Source: Lachnoclostridium sp. UBA739
GTDB lineage: Bacteria > Bacillota_A > Clostridia > Lachnospirales > Lachnospiraceae
Length of the DNA stretch: 5,411 nt
Assembly: GCA_002297865.1 (NCBI GenBank)
Contig: DBKX01000353.1
Span: 1-5,411 of the forward strand
Reading direction: 5' to 3'
Position 1 is the first letter of the stretch. Each line of letters starts with the position of its first letter. Both the position numbers and the translations under genes were made by a program. Positions 1 through 5,370 of the stretch are shown here, piece after piece. Under the pieces are notes generated by a model. It saw only the letters and a program-made list of their open reading frames with translations. It had not been told where the DNA came from and did no database searches.

Positions 1-4
1 TCAC

Positions 5-36
5 ACCACCGTACGTGCCGTTTGGCATACGGCGGT
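5..36 (-). ncRNA. Group II intron domain V hairpin
   Basis: Domain V is the catalytic hairpin of the ribozyme. On the minus strand, ACCGCCGT (36-29) pairs with ACGGTGGT (12-5) over eight pairs including one G-U. An apical stem GCC/GGC (26-24 with 19-17) closes an AAAC loop (23-20), with unpaired bases between the two stems as expected for the domain V bulge. Aligning the shared CGUAUG and ACGUACGG blocks with the textbook domain V puts the catalytic triad at CGC (34-32). The apical stem is shorter than in the Lactococcus Ll.LtrB type. It lies 8 nt beyond the maturase stop codon, so domain IV is almost wholly occupied by the ORF. Confidence 0.85.
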
Positions 37-43
37 TCAAAAC

Positions 44-1315
44 TTAATAAACATGTACTATTTGGTAATGGTCTACTAGCGATAGTAGGCCTTTTATATC
101 TAGTATTCTTTTTGGTACTGCTCTTAGCATCATTCTACTATGTGCTATTCTGCAGTATCCTTTTCGTGTATTTGCATAATAATGTGCTCCCCATTTTGGA
201 AAGCCTAGCTTTATCAATGCTCTTTCACGATTCTTTGGTGTTTTCCATTGTTTCCAAATGCATATCCGTATTCGGGTTCTCAACCATCAATCCAATCTGT
301 TCATTATCATCTTCATTTCGCAAATCTTATAGTAGTTTATCCATCCTCGAATCACTGGATTGAGCTTGCTGATTCGGTAGTCCATGGATACCGACCAGCT
401 TCTTTTGGTCAGTTCCTTCAGTTTTGCTTTTAACTTTTCTACTGACTTTAGATGTGGTTTCGGTCTCCATTTTTCTCCTCTGCTGAAGAATGAAAATCCT
501 AGATATTTCATCTCATTCGGTCTGCATACTTTTGTCTTTGTAACATTTACCTGTACACGTAGATGTTTCTCTAACCAATTTGTTACAGATTTCATGACGC
601 GATTCGCTGCCATTTCACTTTTTACGCATATGATACAGTCATCCGCGTAGCGCGTGAATCTCAAACCTCTACTTTCAAGTTCTTTATCTAATTCATTCAA
701 GTAAATATTTGCAAGTAGTGGTGACAGATTTCCGCCTTGCGGTGTTCCTACTTTGGTTTCTTGGAATACACCTTCTACCATTACTCCGCTTTGTAATACT
801 TTCCTTATGAGCGATTCTGTATCTGGGTCCTTTATCACTTTATGCGACAATATCATGAGTATATCTTGATTGACGTGATCAAAGAACTTCGACAAGTCCA
901 TATCGACTATCCAATCATATCCATCATTCATATATTCTAGTGCCTTGATAATTGCAGATTCGCAACTTCTTCCTGGTATAAATCCATAGCTTGTTTCAGA
1001 AAATTCTTTTTCAAACTTTGGACTTAACACTTGGTAGATTGCTTGTTGAATCCATCTATCTTTTACACATGGAATGCCCAGATTTCTTTTCGTTCCATCT
1101 GATTTTGGTATTTGAACTCTACGCACCGGCGCTGGCTTATACTTCCTGTTTCTTATTCTGTCACAGATTTCTTTGCCATGCGCATGAATAAACGCATCTA
1201 GCTCTCCTACCTTCATTCCATCGACTCCGCATGTTCCTTTATTGGATTTTACGGCCTTACTTGCTTTCGATAGATTTTCCTCACTTAGGATTTCTTCCAA
1301 CAGCTTTGTTGACAT
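44..1315 (-). pseudogene. ltrA: Group II intron reverse transcriptase/maturase, interrupted by one in-frame TGA
   Basis: The intron-encoded protein reverse-transcribes intron RNA and, through its maturase domain, helps the intron fold and splice. I start it at the ATG at 1315-1313 (MSTKLLEEIL), 10 nt after a GGAGGAAAGGAG ribosome site at 1337-1326; an earlier GTG at 1366 adds 17 residues read from ribozyme RNA. Counting from this ATG, visible RT motifs are the DLSKFFD block with catalytic Asp near residue 140, VGTPQGGNLSP near 189, and YADD at 223-226. The thumb/X domain follows (GWINYYK). Residue 343 is a TGA (289-287); the same frame resumes at once with WLRTRIRICIWKQWK and the NTRKGYWRI-type block (here NTRKGYCRIAHS), ending at TAA 46-44. 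Total 423 codons, the usual size for endonuclease-lacking intron proteins, with no HNH domain. Without readthrough the product is 342 aa and lacks the end of the maturase domain. Confidence 0.88.
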
Positions 1316-1790
1316 GTTTTGTTTTCTCCTTTCCTCCGCTTTCTGTTTCCCAGCCCTTAGTACCACATGGGTCCATCACAAACTGTTTTGAGAAAACAGA
1401 TTACAATTTATGAAGCTTAAAAACTAAGTTTCGTTCGGTCCTTCAAGGTTTCCCTTTACTATGACCTCGGCTGACTTCTTACGATTCGTTGTTACTACGG
1501 ATTGATTCGCTCGTAAGACCTCCCAGGGTAAGATACATATCTTTCTCGTCATCTATCCGCCACATTTACCCTTCGCATCCAATAGCTATTTGGACTTTGC
1601 GTTGTTTAGCACGCTTATCCATACGACTGGCCTGATGTGATTCATGTACTTCGGACCAACGATTTGCCTAGCCCTTCTTTCAGATTTCACCTCACGATGA
1701 ACACCCTTGGGTTCAGCTATGCCTTAGGGGCTATCACCCTCGACAGAGAGTACGTTTCAACTCTCTAGATATGCACCATGCCTGGCACAC
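1316..1790 (-). ncRNA. Group II intron 5' ribozyme region (domains I to early IV)
   Basis: This stretch has no credible gene; it is the structured 5' part of the intron. Visible RNA elements on the minus strand are the GTGTG start at 1790, a 7-bp hairpin AGAGAGT/ACTCTCT (1766-1760 with 1751-1745) near the 5' end, a GGG/CCC hairpin just after it, and a perfect 7-bp hairpin CTGTTTT/AAAACAG (1399-1393 with 1389-1383) shortly before the ORF. The run GTGGTACTAAGGGCTGGG near 1366 is typical of the sequence just ahead of such ORFs. Domain borders and exon-binding sites were not assigned; that needs a covariance-model fold. Confidence 0.75.
1326..1337 (-). promoter_or_regulatory. Ribosome binding site of the intron ORF
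   Basis: The minus strand reads GGAGGAAAGGAG, a double Shine-Dalgarno-like run, 10 nt ahead of the ATG at 1315. It decides the start: the in-frame GTG at 1366 has no such site and its 17 extra codons fall in the ribozyme. Confidence 0.75.
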
Positions 1791-1898
1791 GAAAAAAAGG
1801 TTAGCTGTATATCAATCTGATACAATCCCACTGAAGTAGACACACGAAATAATTAAAGATATCCCATCGATGTGAAACTACGGAGGTGGGATTTTTAT
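1791..1898. other. Spacer between intron 5' end and IS3 transposase: exon and IS leader
   Basis: No gene is visible. On the minus strand the 5' exon of the intron ends CCTTTTTTTC at 1791, a T-run such as group IIC introns often follow, but I see no strong stem just upstream; only a weak GTAT/ATAC pairing near 1807-1825. On the plus strand this is the leader of the IS3 transposase. It probably contains the left end of that element; TGAAGTAGACAC at 1832-1843 is a candidate terminus because IS3 elements begin with TG, but no matching inverted copy was found downstream with confidence. A possible -35 is TAGACA (1837-1842), with only a poor -10 (TATCCC) 17 nt later. Confidence 0.4.
1824..1893 (+). 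promoter_or_regulatory. Inverted repeats that can mask the IS3 transposase ribosome site
   Basis: AATCCCAC (1824-1831) is the exact reverse complement of GTGGGATT (1886-1893). A second, closer arm ATCCCAT (1861-1867) can pair with GTGGGAT (1886-1892) with one G-U. The shared 3' arm overlaps the end of the Shine-Dalgarno GGAGGTG (1882-1888). RNA starting upstream of 1824 could use either 5' arm, while RNA starting inside the element could use only the near one. IS10, IS30 and IS50 are known to block translation of transcripts entering from outside through such stems; its use here is inferred. Confidence 0.45.
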
Positions 1899-3662
1899 AT
1901 GGGTAGAAAAGCTAAATATACAAAAGAACAGAAGGTGCAGGCATGTGAAGATTATTTGAGTGGAAAAAAATCAGCAAGTCAAATTGCTCTTGAATTAAAT
2001 ATGAGCAAATACGGAGTCAGCGTGATTTCAGAATGGGTTAGAAGGTATCGTGTGAATGGACATTCAATTTTTGATCACAAGAGTACAAACAATAAGTATT
2101 CTAAAGAATTTAAGGAGATGGTAGTCCAAGAATATCTGCAAGGTTATGGATCAACTCACCTGGCAGCTAAGTATGGAATACCTAAACACAGTACTGTTTT
2201 AAAATGGGTGAACAAATATAATAGTCATAGAGAACTTAAGGATTACATTCCTAAGCCGGAGGTCTATATGGCTGATACTTTAAAAGTAAGCAAAGAAAAG
2301 AAAATCGAAATCATTAAATACTGTATAGATCATGATCATGATTATAAAGGTACAGCTGAACTTTATGGTGGAAATTATGCACAGATCTATAACTGGGTCA
2401 AAAAATATGAATCCAATGGTGAAGATGCTCTGGAAGATAGACGTGGCAAACGTAAGTCAGAAGAACAATTAACCGATCTTGAACGAGCACAACGCAGAGT
2501 AGCAGAGCTTGAAAGAATCAACAGACGACAAGAGATGGAGCTTGAACTGTTAAAAAAAGACGGAGCCTTCGAAAAGACCTATTTGGCGAGTCTTCCGAAG
2601 GCTAAAAGAATTTATCTTATAAGAAAACAGAAGGTAAAAGATTATTCACTAATACAATCATTACATGAAAAGCACAATTGGCCGATACGTGAAATATGCT
2701 CAATCATGGACATAAGCAGAAGCGCTTATTACAAGTGGCTGCATTCATCACCGTCTAAAAAGCAACTAAACAAACGACGCGAGGATGAGAAAATCATATC
2801 TAGAATCAAGGAGATATCGAATTCAAACAACTCTCTTTTTGGCACTATGACCATGTACTACACTCTAAGAAACGAAGGATATGGATGTGGTCATAACAGA
2901 ATCTATCGATTGATGTGCATCAGTGATATCAAATCCTCTTATAGACGAAAATCCAAATACAACTATATTAGATCCAATGCAGAACATACAGCAGAAAACA
3001 CTCTTAACAGAGATTTCAACACTACGGGACCAAATCAAAAATGGTGTACGGATGTGACTGAAATCAAAGTACCTGCAACTGGAGAAAAATTATTCATTTC
3101 ACCAATGATTGATCTCTATGACAGGTTTCCAGTAGCTTTAGAAGTATCCGAAAAAAACGATGCAATTTTAGCAGATCGAACACTTGAGAGCGCACATAAT
3201 GCATATTCTGAAGCAATACCTCTTGTACATTCCGATAGAGGATTTGCCTACACAAGACAAGTATATAGAAATAAGTTGGATGAATATGGTATGTCACAAT
3301 CTATGTCACGTGTATCAAAGTGCATTGACAATGGAGTATGTGAAGGCTTCCAAGGGCAATTTAAAGATATGTTGTTTATCCTATATCCAAATATCACAAC
3401 AAAAGAAGAAATGAGACAAGCAATCAAAGGAACGCTAGAATATTACATCCATCATTACCCACAAAAAAGATTAAACGGTAAAACCTGTGGACAAGTACGA
3501 AAGGAATCTTTAAAGCAAAATGAATTTATACAATATCCAATTGTTCCAGCAGCAAGATATGTAAGATATTGGAATGAGATTGAATCAAAGAAGAAACGTC
3601 AAAAAGAAAATATTATAGAAGAAATAAAAAACAACCCAAACCAAACAATGTCATTAAGTTAA
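1899..3662 (+). CDS. IS3-family transposase, OrfA and OrfB fused in one frame
   Basis: A DDE transposase expected to cut and join IS ends through a circular intermediate, as known for IS3. The start is the ATG at 1899 (MGRKAKYTKE), 10 nt after GGAGGTG (1882-1888); a GTG at 1872 would add nine residues read through that ribosome site. In the 587-aa product, three helix-turn-helix units lie at about 4-55, 64-112 and 130-182, followed by a charged coiled coil (about 188-220, with RVAELERINRRQEMELELLKK ending in the junction). An HTH_21-like stretch (about 260-282) and the integrase core follow. Catalytic residues are D385 (WCTD), D446 (HSDRG) and E482 (CEGFQG), exactly a DD(35)E spacing. A basic tail ends NNPNQTMSLS. 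Most IS3 elements make this protein by -1 frameshifting; here it is already one frame, yet the slippery site survives. It looks intact and possibly active. Confidence 0.93.
   Translation: MGRKAKYTKEQKVQACEDYLSGKKSASQIALELNMSKYGVSVISEWVRRYRVNGHSIFDHKSTNNKYSKEFKEMVVQEYLQGYGSTHLAAKYGIPKHSTVLKWVNKYNSHRELKDYIPKPEVYMADTLKVSKEKKIEIIKYCIDHDHDYKGTAELYGGNYAQIYNWVKKYESNGEDALEDRRGKRKSEEQLTDLERAQRRVAELERINRRQEMELELLKKDGAFEKTYLASLPKAKRIYLIRKQKVKDYSLIQSLHEKHNWPIREICSIMDISRSAYYKWLHSSPSKKQLNKRREDEKIISRIKEISNSNNSLFGTMTMYYTLRNEGYGCGHNRIYRLMCISDIKSSYRRKSKYNYIRSNAEHTAENTLNRDFNTTGPNQKWCTDVTEIKVPATGEKLFISPMIDLYDRFPVALEVSEKNDAILADRTLESAHNAYSEAIPLVHSDRGFAYTRQVYRNKLDEYGMSQSMSRVSKCIDNGVCEGFQGQFKDMLFILYPNITTKEEMRQAIKGTLEYYIHHYPQKRLNGKTCGQVRKESLKQNEFIQYPIVPAARYVRYWNEIESKKKRQKENIIEEIKNNPNQTMSLS
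2552..2603 (+). promoter_or_regulatory. A7 slippery site plus hairpin at the OrfA/OrfB junction
   Basis: Seven A residues (2552-2558) sit in the phase TTA AAA AAA GAC, which fits the -1 heptamer A AAA AAA. After a 5-nt spacer, AGCCTTCG (2564-2571) pairs exactly with CGAAGGCT (2596-2603); inside it AAGAC (2574-2578) pairs with GTCTT (2590-2594), leaving an 11-nt loop. Slippery run, spacer and stem match the layout of bacterial frameshift signals. A -1 slip reads 15 more codons and stops at TAA 2603-2605, giving a 235-aa OrfA-like protein (HTH units plus coiled coil, no catalytic core). The sequence elements are seen directly; the function is inferred. Confidence 0.6.
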
Positions 3663-3664
3663 GC

Positions 3665-3724
3665 AAAAAAGGCTTCAATGACGGCTATGTAGGTTATACA
3701 AGAAATTGTGTAGCCTTTTTTCTT
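3665..3724 (+). terminator. Intrinsic terminator after the IS3 transposase
   Basis: AAAAAAGGCT (3665-3674) is the exact reverse complement of AGCCTTTTTT (3712-3721). A nested alternative, GGCTATGT (3683-3690) with GTGTAGCC (3708-3715), includes three G-U pairs and leads straight into TTTTTT (3716-3721). The nested stem plus T-run is the likelier terminator for plus-strand transcripts. It begins 2 nt after the stop codon and would limit readthrough into the IS4 gene. Confidence 0.65.
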
Positions 3725-3834
3725 ATACTGAAAATGTTTCTTCATCATAAAAAAACTCAATATTTTGTGATATTTATGCCAAAAGTACTTGACACGATTA
3801 TTTGACGCTTAATTCATAATCCAAAGGGATTTGT

Positions 3835-3840
3835 AGGAGG
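3835..3840 (+). promoter_or_regulatory. Ribosome binding site of the IS4 transposase, wide spacing
   Basis: A perfect AGGAGG is followed by 12 nt before the ATG at 3853, longer than the usual 5-9. No in-frame start codon lies closer, so the ATG is kept. The spacing may keep expression low, which is common for transposases. Confidence 0.65.
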
Positions 3841-3852
3841 AAATTTTGTACT

Positions 3853-5169
3853 ATGACTACAAATCCAAATTATTACTATGCACCATCCACTATTAAAAAC
3901 TTACTTCTTGCATCTATTGATTCTGTTGTCTCTAACATATACTGTTATACCAAGAATCCTGTTTCTGATTTTACTAGAATTCGTAAGATTTCCGCTAATG
4001 CATTGATCAAGTTCCTTTTGATCATCTCTGATAAATCTATGAATTCCAATCTATGTGATTTCTTTACATTAGCTCACGACTTGCCATCTCAATCTGCTAT
4101 GTGTCAGAGAAGAAATCTTCTATTCCCAGATGCTCTTAGAAGAATCATGAGATTATTCACTGACAATATGACCAATCTTAAAACATTCAACGGCTACTAT
4201 TTACTTGCATGTGATGGTTCTGATATCAATATTCCATACAATCCTGATGATATGGAAACATTTCATCCTGGAAAAGATGACAGCAGAGGATACAATCAGC
4301 TTCACTTGAACGCTCTTTATGATGTCTGTAACCATATTTACCAGGATATTCAGATTGATACACATACCAAGAAAAATGAAACATATGCTCTGGAAGATAT
4401 GATTAAAATGCACAATTATCCGGATAATTCGGTAATAATCTGTGACAGAGGCTATGAGAAATACAACTTATTTGCACTTTGCATTGAAAGAAATCAGAAG
4501 TTTCTGATTCGCATAAAAGACGTTAACAGTAATGGAATTCTTTCTACAATGAATCTGGAAGATACAGAATTTGATATTGATATTACAAAAACTCTGACAA
4601 GACTGCAGACGAATGAAGTGAAGGCACATCCTGAAAAGTATGTACGATTAATGACAAACTGTCCTGATTTTGAATACTTAAAGATTGAAGATGACTGTTA
4701 TGATCTTCCACTCAGAATAGTTCGATTTAAGATTACAGATGATACATATGAATGTCTGGCAACCAATCTAGGCAGAGAAGAATTTCCTTTTGAAGTAATG
4801 AAAGAACTGTATCACAAAAGATGGAATATCGAAGAGTCTTTCAAGGCTCTCAAATATGCTATCGGTGCTGATTCATTCAACAGTAAAAAACAGAATTTTA
4901 TCAGACAGGAAATCTATGCAAAGGTAATTCTGTATAACTTCTCCAGCTTTATCATAAATAACACCGTCATAGATCAGCCGGCAGATAAATACAAAATCAA
5001 TTTCCATGTAGCTATAACAAATATCCGTTCTTACTTGAAAAATGAGATAGATGAAACAAATCTGACAGCGAAGATAAAAAAATTCCTGACCTTGATAAGG
5101 CCAGGAAGAACTTATGAGCGACGGTTGAAACCAAAACATGCAATCCCACTTGCATATAAACACTCATAA
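3853..5169 (+). CDS. IS4-family transposase
   Basis: A 438-aa DDE transposase of the DDE_Tnp_1/IS4 type, expected to excise and insert its element with a hairpin or cut-and-paste reaction in the nucleoid. The N-terminal part (about 1-110) is helical and probably binds DNA. Catalytic residues are D121 in LACDGSD, D198 in ICDRGY, and E327 in the C-terminal block. That block, Y320-HK-R323-WNI-E327-(6)-K334, matches the IS4 signature Y-(2)-R-(3)-E-(6)-K exactly. A beta-rich insertion lies between D198 and E327, as usual in this family. The frame is open to TAA 5167-5169 with a basic C terminus (RTYERRLKPKHA). A hairpin terminator follows 39 nt later. No frameshift or missing motif is seen, so it is probably functional. 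Confidence 0.94.
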   Translation: MTTNPNYYYAPSTIKNLLLASIDSVVSNIYCYTKNPVSDFTRIRKISANALIKFLLIISDKSMNSNLCDFFTLAHDLPSQSAMCQRRNLLFPDALRRIMRLFTDNMTNLKTFNGYYLLACDGSDINIPYNPDDMETFHPGKDDSRGYNQLHLNALYDVCNHIYQDIQIDTHTKKNETYALEDMIKMHNYPDNSVIICDRGYEKYNLFALCIERNQKFLIRIKDVNSNGILSTMNLEDTEFDIDITKTLTRLQTNEVKAHPEKYVRLMTNCPDFEYLKIEDDCYDLPLRIVRFKITDDTYECLATNLGREEFPFEVMKELYHKRWNIEESFKALKYAIGADSFNSKKQNFIRQEIYAKVILYNFSSFIINNTVIDQPADKYKINFHVAITNIRSYLKNEIDETNLTAKIKKFLTLIRPGRTYERRLKPKHAIPLAYKHS

Positions 5170-5208
5170 CAAAAAAACCAAATATAAAGTATACCATGTA
5201 CGAGAAAT

Positions 5209-5248
5209 ATGCCAGTAAAATTTCAAGAAATGTACAACTGGCATTTTT
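5209..5248 (+). terminator. Intrinsic terminator after the IS4 transposase
   Basis: ATGCCAGT (5209-5216) is the exact reverse complement of ACTGGCAT (5237-5244), closing a 20-nt loop and followed by a T-run (5244-5248). The loop itself contains TTTCAAGAAA-type symmetry. The 3' arm coincides with the proposed right end of the IS, so the same bases may act both as IS end and as terminator. Confidence 0.65.
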
Positions 5249-5282
5249 GTCATGCTTGAAAATCAATGATTTCAGGAATTAA

Positions 5283-5331
5283 AAAACAAATCTTATGGAA
5301 AAGCTGTTAACTTTCGCTAAAGATTTGTTTT
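5283..5331 (-). terminator. Intrinsic terminator for the convergent minus-strand gene
   Basis: AAAACAAATCTT (5283-5294) and AAGATTTGTTTT (5320-5331) form a perfect 12-bp stem with a 25-nt loop. On the minus strand the stem ends in a run of T (complement of AAAAAA at 5281-5286), so it should stop transcripts of the gene ending at 5371. The plus strand also has TTTT at the far side, so weak two-way action is possible. Confidence 0.6.
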
Positions 5332-5370
5332 CTTGAATTTTCAATTAATATCACTAAGAATTTATTTGCC

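Larger units (their letters stand above)
1..1790 (-). mobile_element. Group II intron (retroelement), 3' end outside window
   Basis: A self-splicing, reverse-transcribing intron read on the minus strand. Its 5' end is taken at 1790, where the minus strand reads GTGTGCCAGG, matching the GUGYG start of group II introns. About 475 nt of structured RNA follow, then a reverse transcriptase/maturase ORF from 1315 to 44, then a domain V hairpin at the left edge. Domain VI, the branch-point adenosine and the 3' splice site lie outside the window. The domain V triad reads CGC rather than AGC, and the protein lacks an endonuclease domain; both fit the IIC-like or related endonuclease-lacking bacterial classes, though I cannot fix the class by eye. 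The ORF carries an in-frame TGA, so this copy may splice and move only with a maturase supplied in trans. The intron lies antisense to the neighbouring IS3 transposase. Confidence 0.9.
1832..3775 (+). mobile_element. IS3-family insertion sequence (IS150-like), ends uncertain
   Basis: The element is defined by its intact fused transposase (1899-3662). The borders given are estimates: the left is the TG of TGAAGTAGACAC at 1832, the right is set just before the candidate left end of the IS4 element at 3776. No convincing pair of terminal inverted repeats or short target duplication could be matched by eye. The right end could instead run to TTGACAC near 3795, whose complement GTGTCAAGTACTT would give a TG-type end. 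If so, the ATGCCA motif at 3776 belongs to this element rather than to IS4. Confidence 0.45.
3663..3852. other. Intergenic stretch between the two transposases
   Basis: No gene is visible. It holds the IS3 terminator (3665-3724), an AT-rich stretch, the ATGCCA motif at 3776-3781 that is a candidate IS border, and the leader of the IS4 transposase. TTGACA at 3789-3794 is a perfect -35 hexamer, but the nearest good -10 (CATAAT, 3815-3820) is 20 nt away and TTCATA at 18 nt is poor, so a promoter here is only a weak suggestion. Confidence 0.5.
3776..5244 (+). mobile_element. IS4-family insertion sequence, borders proposed
   Basis: An intact IS4 transposase fills most of this 1469-bp interval. 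The proposed ends are imperfect inverted repeats: left ATGCCAAAAGTACTTGACAC (3776-3795) and right, read inward on the minus strand, ATGCCAGTTGTACATTTCTT, sharing ATGCCA, GTAC and two further positions (12 of 20). The flanks, TTTTGTGATATTT (3763-3775) and TTTTGTCATGCTT (5245-5257), agree at 10 of 13 positions and might be a decayed target duplication. The family assignment is firm; the exact ends are not. Confidence 0.45.
5170..5370. other. Intergenic stretch between convergent transposase genes
   Basis: No gene is visible. It holds a plus-strand terminator (5209-5248) after the IS4 gene and a minus-strand terminator (5283-5331) after the partial gene at the right edge. A short palindrome AAATCA-A-TGATTT (about 5259-5272) lies between them with no assigned role. 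The proposed right border of the IS4 element is at 5244. Confidence 0.5.

Noticed and set aside
44..283. Separate small gene of 79 codons starting at TTG 283
   Set aside because: It is in the same frame as the RT, one codon after its TGA, has no ribosome site of its own, and matches the expected end of the maturase domain.
22..650. Plus-strand ORFs of 113, 61 and 88 codons
   Set aside because: They lie antisense to the intron RT/maturase, lack good ribosome sites, and their translations look like random Phe/Ser-rich shadow frames.
44..1315. Reverse transcriptase as part of a diversity-generating retroelement or retron
   Set aside because: The maturase X domain, the GTGTG 5' end, the structured 5' region and a domain V hairpin all mark a group II intron. 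No template/variable repeat pair and no msr/msd-like RNA was seen.
3094..3414. ORFs of 67 and 76 codons inside the IS3 gene
   Set aside because: They overlap the integrase core of the IS3 transposase in other frames and show no motif or start signal.
3789..3820. Sigma-70 promoter TTGACA with CATAAT
   Set aside because: The spacing is 20 nt, too long for a confident call, so it is only mentioned in the spacer entry.
4873..5266. Minus-strand ORFs of 96 and 84 codons over the IS4 3' end
   Set aside because: They are antisense to the conserved YREK region and the terminator, with no recognisable domain; hydrophobic stretches come from reading AT-rich sequence backwards.
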